Shown here one piece after another: positions 18,766 to 26,207 of a stretch of 64,000 bases of DNA. The notes below the pieces were generated by a model. The model was not told where the DNA came from and did no database searches. It saw nothing but the letters and a program-made list of their open reading frames with translations. Both the position numbers and the translations under genes were made by a program. This DNA comes from Gemmataceae bacterium. Its GTDB lineage: Bacteria; Planctomycetota; Planctomycetia; Gemmatales; Gemmataceae. Where the stretch lies: positions 1-64,000 of the forward strand of contig JAKEET010000084.1 of the NCBI GenBank assembly GCA_022616435.1. Reading direction: 5' to 3'. Position 1 is the stretch's first letter. Every line of letters begins with the position of its first letter.

Positions 18766-19913
18766 TGCGGCATGGTGCGGAAGAAATCTTCCATCACCGC
18801 CTCGCAGTGGGCCTCGTGATTCTGGAACCAATCGACGCCGGCGTAGCTCTGCCAGCGACCGGACCGCGGCTTCTCGACAAGCTTCGCCAGGCCGGCCAGG
18901 TCGTTGCCCGGCATGGCCAGCTTGTCGAACAACTCCGCCAGGCGCTTTTCCGGTTCGCGGAGCAAGTCTTCATAACAGACCGAAACGTGCGCGTACTTCC
19001 GGCCGTAGAGGTAGGACAGCTTCCACAGGAAGTAAAACATCTCGTACGCGTGAGAACAGCAGCTCTCCGCGAGAAACGGAAAGTGGTACTTCAGATCGCC
19101 GGCCCACAGACGCAAGTAGTAATGATCGTGGTTGGCGAATTCCGTCATCGTGGCATCGCGCGGGTACTCCGCGGGGTCCACGAGGCTCGAGATCCACTGG
19201 TCGCGCGGATGCCGATACAGGTGCACGATCTTGGCGCGCGGGAAATGGTGCCGGAACCACGGAAGGCGGAAATCGATTCGATTGAACTGCAGCACCGGCC
19301 TTCCGGGCGCGCGTTCGACAAGCACTTCGACATAGCGCTTCATCGCCGGGTCCCAGACATCCTTATCCATGAACAGGTTGTGGCCAATCCAGGCCTCGCG
19401 ATAATGGTTGTCCAGCTCCTGCAGTCCCTCGTATTCGCGCCAATACTCGGTCACGCCCTTGTGCGTCGCATCCGTCTGTTCGCCGCGGCTCGTCGGGTCG
19501 AACCAGCGGCGCTCGTTGAAGGGTTCGTAATAGGCGGTGCAGCCGTCGATCGCGCGAAACAGGTTCCAGAGCAACGTCGAGCCGCTGCGGAAGCGAGCGC
19601 TGATGATGACGATGTCGGTGCGCTCGGCGGTGCGCGGCGTGCCCGGGGCGGCGCCCAGGTCGGCGTAGGGCTGGGGCGGCAAACCTGCCGGATCGCCCAG
19701 CGCGATCTCCGGCCGGCTTGGCAGCACGTCGCGGAGGCTGGCCACCTGGATGGCGCGGGCGTCGTCGGTTTCCGCCACTTTGCGCAGGAAACGGAAGAAC
19801 GTGTCGCGCAGCCGCGACCGGAGGGCGCCCCACAACCTCACGCGTTCATGCAGGGGCTGCCGCGGAGTGGACAATGCCACCGGACGGCGGGCTGCACTCG
19901 CGACAACTTCCAT
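18762..19913 (-). CDS. PAPS-dependent sulfotransferase
   Basis: About 383 residues. The 5'-phosphosulfate-binding loop is SARFRSGSTLLWNLF near residues 105-119 and the 3'-phosphate-binding segment is VHLYRHPRDQWISSL near 230-244. Both are signatures of the sulfotransferase superfamily. It transfers sulfate from PAPS to a hydroxyl. Its place among glycosyltransferases implies the target is a sugar of the local exopolysaccharide, which would be anionic and sulfated. The ATG at 19913 has GAGGG about 5 bases upstream. It lies 7 bases after the preceding GT4 gene and overlaps the next by ATGA. No PAPS synthesis genes are in the window. Confidence 0.88.
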   Translation of the reverse strand: MEVVASAARRPVALSTPRQPLHERVRLWGALRSRLRDTFFRFLRKVAETDDARAIQVASLRDVLPSRPEIALGDPAGLPPQPYADLGAAPGTPRTAERTDIVIISARFRSGSTLLWNLFRAIDGCTAYYEPFNERRWFDPTSRGEQTDATHKGVTEYWREYEGLQELDNHYREAWIGHNLFMDKDVWDPAMKRYVEVLVERAPGRPVLQFNRIDFRLPWFRHHFPRAKIVHLYRHPRDQWISSLVDPAEYPRDATMTEFANHDHYYLRLWAGDLKYHFPFLAESCCSHAYEMFYFLWKLSYLYGRKYAHVSVCYEDLLREPEKRLAELFDKLAMPGNDLAGLAKLVEKPRSGRWQSYAGVDWFQNHEAHCEAVMEDFFRTMPQ

Positions 19914-19920
19914 CGTTCCC

Positions 19921-21117
19921 TCACAAATTCAGAATCTCGTCGTAAAGCTCGCTGATCCGCCGGCAATAACTCGTCCAGGTATGTTCACGCGTGGTGTGCT
20001 GGTACGCGGCCTCGGCCACTCCCTGGGCAACTTCCGGGTTGACGATGAGCTGCTCCAGCCGCCGCGCATAGGCTTCGCCATCGCCGGCCGGAATCAGAAA
20101 GCCGGTCTCGCCGTCGCGCACGACCTCGGGAACCCCGGCGGTCGGCGCCGCCAGGACCGGCACCCGGGTCGCTTGCGCTTCCAGGACCGACAACGGCAAT
20201 CCCTCGTTCGTGGACGGCAGCAGAAAAAAGTCGGCGGCTCGCAACAGGTCCGCCGCGTCGCGACGCTGCCCCAGCAGGCGGACCCGATCGGCAACGCCGG
20301 CCTCTTGAATCATGGCGCTCAACCGGGCCGTGTAAACGCCGCCCGGATCGCGCTCGACGCCCGCCAGCCAGCACGTCACGTTGACGCCGCGCTGCTTCAG
20401 CAGGGCCACCGCGCGAATCGCGGTCTCCTGGCCCTTGTGGGGCGAGAGATTCGCCAGCATCAGCAGGAGCGGCTGGTCCCGCCGTGCGCCCGCTTTCGCC
20501 TTCGCGACGTCTTTCTCACCGGGAGCGAACGTGTCCGTATCCACCGCGTTCGGCGCCGCGACAATCCGCGTCGAGCCGGCCGCACCGTCGGGCAACGCGC
20601 GCCGCACTTGCTCCGTCAAGAATCGCGCGCAGCAGACGATCATCTCGGGAACGACCTTGAAGGCCCAGCGCCAGCCGGCTTCGCCCTCTTCCAGGTGCAC
20701 GTGAACCACCCGCGCCAGGCCCGAACGCTTCAGCCCCCACCGCAACATCCCGTAAACAGCCGGCGAATGCACGTGGACCAGCCCGTTGCCGCTCGCCTGC
20801 AACGCCCGGCTCAATCGCCAGTTCGCGAAACCAGCCTGGACCCAGTTCCGGCTGGAGGCCGATTCCGCGTTGAACGTGCCGCTGGCCAAACCCAGCCGGC
20901 TCGCTTCCTCCTGGGCAGGACCTCCGCCGGGTATCCAAACCCGGCTGTCCCGGCCGCTCTCGCGAACATGCCGAGCCACCTGCAACGCGATAGCCGCCGC
21001 GCCGCCCATCTGACGCGACACCAGAACTTGATGGATGCAGCAGCGGCCGGAATGGCTCTGCATGTCTCCGCGCTCTCGGCATGCGAGCGTTTGCGAGTCG
21101 GACGTTGCGCACTCCAT
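19921..21117 (-). CDS. GT4-type glycosyltransferase, first gene of the operon
   Basis: About 398 residues from the ATG at 21117, which has AGGA about 10 bases upstream; an ATG at 21063 fits the family's usual start before HQVLVSRQMGGAA even better. A TTG at 21204 is rejected because a sigma-54-like promoter at 21200-21215 would place transcription start after it. GT-B signatures are LLLMLANLSPHKGQETAIRA and the E-x7-E motif in STNEGLPLSVLEAQATRVP. Cytoplasmic, role in repeat-unit assembly. The gene heads the ten-gene run ending at 7348. Confidence 0.85.
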   Translation of the reverse strand: MECATSDSQTLACRERGDMQSHSGRCCIHQVLVSRQMGGAAAIALQVARHVRESGRDSRVWIPGGGPAQEEASRLGLASGTFNAESASSRNWVQAGFANWRLSRALQASGNGLVHVHSPAVYGMLRWGLKRSGLARVVHVHLEEGEAGWRWAFKVVPEMIVCCARFLTEQVRRALPDGAAGSTRIVAAPNAVDTDTFAPGEKDVAKAKAGARRDQPLLLMLANLSPHKGQETAIRAVALLKQRGVNVTCWLAGVERDPGGVYTARLSAMIQEAGVADRVRLLGQRRDAADLLRAADFFLLPSTNEGLPLSVLEAQATRVPVLAAPTAGVPEVVRDGETGFLIPAGDGEAYARRLEQLIVNPEVAQGVAEAAYQHTTREHTWTSYCRRISELYDEILNL

Positions 21118-21199
21118 CCCGTAGGTTTCCTGAACCACGTTGGGCGAGTCCTGCGGAGGGATTGACACACGGCGATCCGAGATCGCCCGCGGGGGAATT

Positions 21200-21215
21200 A
21201 GCAAACAATGTACCT
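21200..21215 (-). promoter_or_regulatory. sigma-54-like promoter of the first polysaccharide operon
   Basis: On the minus strand the site reads AGGTACattgtTTGCT. The GG at 21214-21213 and GC at 21202-21201 are exactly ten bases apart, and the -12 half is perfect (TTGCT), but the -24 half matches TGGCAC at only four of six bases. It predicts a start near 21189, about 70 bases before the ATG at 21117. It is weaker than the site at 56541-56556. Confidence 0.4.
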
Positions 21216-21430
21216 GGACGTTCGATTTCGCCGGGAAATGTCGGATCGAACCTAGCCTGTTTCACCAGAAGTGGTTACGGAGCGGCTGGACCGTCGGATT
21301 GGCAGAACATGGATCGGCGTCTGCGTGCGAACCGCTTGACGCGCCCCGGCTCGTGTCAACGATCCGGAGGCCATGGAAATGAAAAGGTGTCAGCGCTGGT
21401 TGACAGTTTCTGGCGGATTCTCAACAAGGC

Positions 21431-21461
21431 TTGGGAACGAGGGATTGTCCCTCGTTCCCAA
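21431..21461. repeat. perfect 14-base-arm palindrome
   Basis: TTGGGAACGAGGGA (21431-21444), loop TTG, TCCCTCGTTCCCAA (21448-21461), with no mismatch. It lies 22 bases past the stop of the PKD-domain gene, so it may end that transcript, but there is no T-run on either strand. A dispersed palindromic element is an equally good explanation. Confidence 0.6.
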
Positions 21462-21482
21462 ACCGGCGACTTCCGAGCCACG

Positions 21483-24152
21483 CTACTCAAACAAATCCAA
21501 GAACAACGAATCCCCCGCCTGGAACACCGCGTCGATGGCGCCCAGGTCGAGCAGCACGCCGCCGAAGCCGGTGATCCCCCCGCCCGTGCGGACCAGCTCG
21601 TGGTCGCCGCCGGCCGATGGCCCGGTCGAGCCGGACGTGTCGATCCGCAGCTTGCTGCCCGCCTCGAAGGCCAGCGTGCCGCCAACGTCCAGCCGTGGCG
21701 ATGTCGGCGGGTCGGCAACGTCGACGTCGAAGGCCAGCAAGGCGTCCGCCCTGACCAACACGTCGCCGCCCACGGTCACGCGATGGCTGCCCAGGTTGAG
21801 CCCGCCGCTCCAGATCTCCAGGTTGCCGGCAACATCCAAGTCCGACAACAGCGTCGCGCTCTCCGTGTGGATCTTGGCGATCTCGAGGTTGTAGAGCGTG
21901 CCGCTGAAGTCGATCGTCGAATCCCAGTCCTGGAGCGACAGGTAGCCGCCGCCGCCGGCCACGAACGTGCCGCCCGAGCCGGTCAGATCGCCCCGCACCC
22001 CGAACCAGCCGGCCGCCACGCTGACCGTGCCGCCGGACTTCGAGATGTCGAGGTTTGGCACCTGGCCCGGACCGGTCAGCGTCTGGTCGCCGGAACCAAC
22101 CAGGCTGACCGTGGCGCTGCCCTGCACCGTGTAGTCCGCGCTGGTCACGTCGCCCTGCACCTGGATGACGCCGCCGTTGATCGTGCCGACTTCCTGGATG
22201 TACAGGTCGCCCGCGACGACCATCGTGCCGACGTTCACCGTGACGTTGTAGTTCATCGCGAACTCGGTGGTCTCGACGTTCATCACATTGCTGGGCGCCA
22301 GCGTCGTGGTCGAGGTGCCGAGGATCTCGACGATGTCGCTGCCGTCGTTGCCGTTGATGGTCATCGACCCGGTCGGGATGGTGAACTTGGTCTTCGTGAA
22401 CGTGTGCTCCGGCGCCCACGGCGGATCGGCCGGGTTGAGCGTCAGCGAGCTGCCCGAGCGCTGCAACACGCCGTCGTTGTCGTCGTCGGGGAAGTTGAAG
22501 ACGGCGTCCGTGGTGGTCGTCGTCGTGACGATTTGCTCCAGTCCGTGGTAGCAGATCTCGGCGCCGTCGACCTGGATGTTGCCGTCCTCGACGTTGGCGT
22601 AGTTGTAGGTCATCGACCCCGCGCTGCCGTTGCTGTTGGTCAACTTGTCGAATCCGTCCTCGCCGGCGCAGAAGGCGACACCGAACTCGGGGATCGGGTT
22701 GCCCTCGGCGTGATTGACGTTGAGCGAATCGTTGGCGTTGTCCTTGCCGGTGATGACGACCAGGTCCACGACGCCGACCGGCTCATCGACGAGGAGCGTA
22801 GCGCCGCGATACAACTCGAGGTTGGCGCCGCCCGCGGAGAGCTGAAGCGTGTAGCTGCCCTGGCCTGACGCCACGGCGACATCCGCCGACGCGCTGCCGG
22901 AGTCGAGGTCGTCGTCCGTAACCGTGGCGGTGATGCCGTACACGGCCGCGAACGCGGGATCGTTCACTGCCACGTACGTATGCGTGGCCGAGAAGCTGTA
23001 CACGCCCGGCGCCACAACGTTGCGCGTGGCGAACGAGTTGGGACTGCCGTCGCCCCAGGAAATCTCGATGGTATGCGTGTCCGGCAGACCCGGATCGGTG
23101 AAGGCGCCCTCGACGGTGACGACGCAATCGTCGCAACCGTCGAGCGTGATCGATACTGCGGGGGCGACGTTGTGGACGTTGACAGTTCCGTTGGCGATCA
23201 CCTGATGACCGTGGCCGTCATCGCCCCGGACCCGCACGGTATGACTCGATGGCCCATCCAGCAAGGCCGCGGAGAAGTCCACGGTCTGGCCGGGGGTTTC
23301 GAAGCTGCCGTTGTTGTCCAGGTCCCAGTCGTAGGTGATGAAGTCGCCGTCGGGGTCGAGGCCGGAAGCCGACAGCTGCACCGTGCTCCCCTCGTCCACG
23401 TCGTAGGGGCCGCCCGCGTCGACCGATGGCGGGCTGTTCACCTGAATCCAGTGGATCACGGCGCTATTGGAAAAGACGGTCTGGTTCTGGTTGTTCTGGA
23501 ACCGGGCCCGGAGCTGGTCGTTGCCGGGCGCAAAACCGGTGTAGCTAAAGGAGGCCTGGCCGCTGGAGTTGGTGATGGCGGCGCCCGAAAGACCGCTGTG
23601 CGGCCCGGCAATGACTTCAAAGACCACCTGCCGCCCGACGATGGGCTGCCCCAGCGAGTTCTGCAGGGTGGCCGTGGCCGTGTGCACCTCGCCGACGTTA
23701 TGAAATGCCTCCGTTGGACTGAGGAGGATTCCCTCGCCCACCACCGCCGTCGCAGACTTCAGGTTGAGCGCGGCAAAGAAGATGTTGTCGTCGTTGGACG
23801 GGTTCTGCGTGAAGACGCTGATCGACGTGGCCCCGTCGTTCACGAACGGCAAGAGGTTGTACAACTCGTCATCCGTGCGTGGGTTGTTCGCCGGCCCGGC
23901 GAAAGGAGGCGGATTGGCATTGGTGTCGCCGATGCCTCCGACGGTGAGCAGGGCGCCGTTCGCCACCTGCCCGTCGTCTTGGCCTCCGGCGGAGCTGCTC
24001 ATCCGTATGCCATTCACGTTCACGATGCTGAACTGGGTCGGGCCCTGGAACCCGAACGAGATGCCCAGCGACAGGATTGCTAACAGGGGAAAACCTGCCC
24101 CCTGAACGTGACGGGACTGGGACGGCCGTTTGGCCGGATCCCAGCTGTGCAT
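21483..24152 (-). CDS. large secreted PKD-domain protein
   Basis: About 889 residues. The ATG at 24152 is followed by a charged stretch and the hydrophobic segment FPLLAILSLGISFGF, a likely signal peptide. Domains in rough order: an invasin/Ig-like module around residues 145-230 (LGQPIVGRQVVFEVIAGPHSG), a PKD-type domain (PPSVDAGGPYDVDEGSTVQL), a second Ig/PKD-like domain (ISWGDGSPNSF), and a long C-terminal region of parallel-beta filament-like repeats (SGGLNLGSHRVTVGGDVLVR) ending in FLDLFE. It lacks both the LEDRLVPA motif and a PEP-CTERM tail, unlike the other surface proteins nearby. Four cysteines fall in two close pairs, including DGCDDCVV. An adhesin or matrix role is inferred only. 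A sigma-70-type promoter precedes it. Confidence 0.82.
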   Translation of the reverse strand: MHSWDPAKRPSQSRHVQGAGFPLLAILSLGISFGFQGPTQFSIVNVNGIRMSSSAGGQDDGQVANGALLTVGGIGDTNANPPPFAGPANNPRTDDELYNLLPFVNDGATSISVFTQNPSNDDNIFFAALNLKSATAVVGEGILLSPTEAFHNVGEVHTATATLQNSLGQPIVGRQVVFEVIAGPHSGLSGAAITNSSGQASFSYTGFAPGNDQLRARFQNNQNQTVFSNSAVIHWIQVNSPPSVDAGGPYDVDEGSTVQLSASGLDPDGDFITYDWDLDNNGSFETPGQTVDFSAALLDGPSSHTVRVRGDDGHGHQVIANGTVNVHNVAPAVSITLDGCDDCVVTVEGAFTDPGLPDTHTIEISWGDGSPNSFATRNVVAPGVYSFSATHTYVAVNDPAFAAVYGITATVTDDDLDSGSASADVAVASGQGSYTLQLSAGGANLELYRGATLLVDEPVGVVDLVVITGKDNANDSLNVNHAEGNPIPEFGVAFCAGEDGFDKLTNSNGSAGSMTYNYANVEDGNIQVDGAEICYHGLEQIVTTTTTTDAVFNFPDDDNDGVLQRSGSSLTLNPADPPWAPEHTFTKTKFTIPTGSMTINGNDGSDIVEILGTSTTTLAPSNVMNVETTEFAMNYNVTVNVGTMVVAGDLYIQEVGTINGGVIQVQGDVTSADYTVQGSATVSLVGSGDQTLTGPGQVPNLDISKSGGTVSVAAGWFGVRGDLTGSGGTFVAGGGGYLSLQDWDSTIDFSGTLYNLEIAKIHTESATLLSDLDVAGNLEIWSGGLNLGSHRVTVGGDVLVRADALLAFDVDVADPPTSPRLDVGGTLAFEAGSKLRIDTSGSTGPSAGGDHELVRTGGGITGFGGVLLDLGAIDAVFQAGDSLFLDLFE

Positions 24153-24494
24153 TCGCCTTGTCAGGCAAACGCATCAATCCGCGGGGGCACCGATTCGCGG
24201 AGGGATGACACACGAAACAATGATGAGAGGATACTAAAGCGGCCGCTGAGGCGTGTCAAGAAGAAAGAATGTGAAATTCCGAAGCTGTCCACAAGGGCAA
24301 TGCGGAACTGCTACAAGGACCGGCGGCGATACAGAAGCCGGGTGAGTCCGACCGTAGTCCGCCGACGAACCGGGGGCACACCCCAAGCCGAGTCAACCAC
24401 GGAGTCCGCAGGGAAGGCAAAGGGGACGTCGTAGCTACTCGGCCAACGGAAAGACCCGCGTGACCTTGGTAGTGACTTTTCACCACGATCATCG
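24153..24494. other. gene-free region upstream of the PKD-domain gene
   Basis: 342 bases between two genes on the minus strand. It contains the sigma-70-type promoter listed at 24231-24259. Otherwise no repeat, hairpin or small gene was recognised. Confidence 0.5.
24231..24259 (-). promoter_or_regulatory. sigma-70-type promoter for the PKD-domain gene
   Basis: On the minus strand TTGACA (24259-24254), a 17-base spacer, then TAGTAT (24236-24231). The predicted start near 24224 gives a leader of about 70 bases before the ATG at 24152. The -35 is perfect and the -10 matches four of six bases. Confidence 0.5.
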
Positions 24495-26057
24495 TCAATT
24501 CCCAGCCCGATGACCCGCCTCATACACCGCAAGCCGCGCCCGGCATGTCTCCTGTTCCGATTCCGGCGCCAGCGCCAACGACTCCATGGCCCACCGAACC
24601 GCGTTGTCGCACTGCCCGACCTCCGCATACGCCGCCGCCAACGCGCCCAGGCAATCCCACGACTGCCAGCGCGACAATTCACACGCATGCGTCGCCAGCT
24701 CGACCGCCAGGCCGCCGTTGCGCAGCTCGTCATCCGGACAGGTAGCCCAGAACCAGGCGAAGCCGGCGTAGACGGCCGGCGCTTTCGGAGTGGTGCGGAT
24801 CGCTTCGATGTAATCCGAGATCGCCCGCTCGTAGTCCCGCCGCGCGGCGTGGGCCAGGCCCCGGCTCTGGTACGATCGCGCCGACTTCGGATCGAGCTCG
24901 ACGACCTTGCTGAAATCGGCAATGGCCCGTTCGAAGTCGCCCGCCGCCGCATGCGCCAATCCGCGGCTGCTGTAGGCGACCGCCATGTCGGGGTGCAGCT
25001 CGATCAACGCGGTGAAGTCGGCGATGGCCGCTTCGAGCTGATCGCGGTCGTGGTAGGCGCCGGCCCGGCTGTAGTAGGCGGCGGTGAGCTTGGGATTCAA
25101 TCGCACCGCTTCGGTGTAGTCGGCGATGGCGCGGTCCAGGTCGCCGCGGCTGCGGTACAGGTCGCCGCGGTTGTAGTAGGCGACGGCGAAGCGCGGATTG
25201 AGGCGGATCGCTTCGGTGTAGTCGCGCAAGGCCTGGTCGTAATTTCCCTGGGCGGCCGACGTGAAGGCCCGATTGAAATAGGCGTGAAAGAATCTGGGCC
25301 GGAGCTGGATCTCGCGGTCGTAGTCGCGAATGGCCAGGTCGAACTCGCCTTGGGCGGTGTAGGCGAAGCCGCGGTCGTGCAGGGCGTTGGCGAGCTTGGG
25401 ATTGAGCTCGAGCGCCCTGGTGAAGTCGGCGACGGCGTCGGCGAGCTTCCCCTGGGCGGCCAGCGCGAAGCCGCGGTTGTGGTGCGCCATGGCCATGCCG
25501 GGATCGAGCCGTAGGGCGGTGGCACTGTCCGCGATGGCGCCGTCGAAGTCGCCGGACGCCGCCCGCGCCAGGGCGCGATTGTTGTACGCCTCCGCGGAGC
25601 GGGGATCGAGCCGGAGCGCCGCGTCGAAGTCGGCGATGGCGCGGGCGTATTCGTTGCGGGCCGCGTAGGCGAAGCCGCGATTGTTGTAAGCCACGGCATA
25701 CGTCGGCACGAGCCGGATGGCTTCGTCGAAGTGCTCGATCGCCTTCTGGTACTCGCCTTGCGAGGCGTGAGTCACGCCGCGGCTGTTGAAGACGACGGCC
25801 TCCTTGGGTTGGGCAGGCGCGGCGAGCGGGGCAGCGGTCGCGATCCGTGCCGGCGCCGTCGCGGGTGAGGCGGCCGGCGCCCAGAAAGCCGGACCCCGAT
25901 CAGCGGCCTGGGAGAACAAGCGGTCCACCGCGGCGTGAGGACCGGACGGCGCGTCACAGTGCGGACAGCGGGTGATGCCCGAGGACGTGTCGAGGGGCCT
26001 GCCGCAAGCCGGACAGGATTGGAGCATGGGACGGTCGTCGAGTGCGAGAGTTTTCAT
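24495..26057 (-). CDS. zinc-ribbon TPR-repeat protein
   Basis: About 520 residues. The N-terminus has four cysteines as CPAC (15, 18) and CPHC (31, 34), a small zinc ribbon. After a low-complexity linker come about eleven TPR units (roughly residues 85-460), each built on the pattern AYNNRGFAYAARNEYARAIA with the D-L-x-P turn. There is no signal peptide or membrane segment, so it is probably a cytoplasmic scaffold. The ATG at 26057 is used; an ATG at 26027 is possible. It lies between the two large secreted genes on the same strand. Partners cannot be inferred. Confidence 0.85.
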   Translation of the reverse strand: MKTLALDDRPMLQSCPACGRPLDTSSGITRCPHCDAPSGPHAAVDRLFSQAADRGPAFWAPAASPATAPARIATAAPLAAPAQPKEAVVFNSRGVTHASQGEYQKAIEHFDEAIRLVPTYAVAYNNRGFAYAARNEYARAIADFDAALRLDPRSAEAYNNRALARAASGDFDGAIADSATALRLDPGMAMAHHNRGFALAAQGKLADAVADFTRALELNPKLANALHDRGFAYTAQGEFDLAIRDYDREIQLRPRFFHAYFNRAFTSAAQGNYDQALRDYTEAIRLNPRFAVAYYNRGDLYRSRGDLDRAIADYTEAVRLNPKLTAAYYSRAGAYHDRDQLEAAIADFTALIELHPDMAVAYSSRGLAHAAAGDFERAIADFSKVVELDPKSARSYQSRGLAHAARRDYERAISDYIEAIRTTPKAPAVYAGFAWFWATCPDDELRNGGLAVELATHACELSRWQSWDCLGALAAAYAEVGQCDNAVRWAMESLALAPESEQETCRARLAVYEAGHRAGN

Positions 26058-26114
26058 TGATTGTGATGAGGGTGTGGGAAGGACGCGCTGTGTGTGGGGG
26101 CCACCCTTCCCGAG

Positions 26115-26190
26115 TTGGCCAAGTAGGGCGACGTGGTCGTCGTAACGCCATGTTCAGAAAGGCATTGTGGCGGAGTCCGTACTTGGCCAA
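26115..26190. repeat. 11-base inverted repeat
   Basis: TTGGCCAAGTA (26115-26125) and TACTTGGCCAA (26180-26190) are exact reverse complements separated by 54 bases. They lie between the stop of the giant gene and the start of the zinc-ribbon TPR gene. They could be a regulator-binding pair or a long-loop hairpin. Confidence 0.45.
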
Positions 26191-26207
26191 TGAATCCAGC
26201 CTTCACC

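Larger units (their letters stand above)
21118..21482. other. gene-free control region upstream of the first polysaccharide operon
   Basis: 365 bases. It holds a sigma-54-like promoter (21200-21215), an imperfect inverted repeat TTGACGCG/CGTGTCAA (21336-21359), a second inverted pair TGTCA-N8-TGACA (21388-21405) and a perfect 14-base-arm palindrome (21431-21461). No small gene was recognised. Confidence 0.5.

Noticed and set aside
21431-21461. Palindrome as an intrinsic terminator
   Set aside because: The stem is strong but no T-run follows on either strand, so it is listed only as a repeat.
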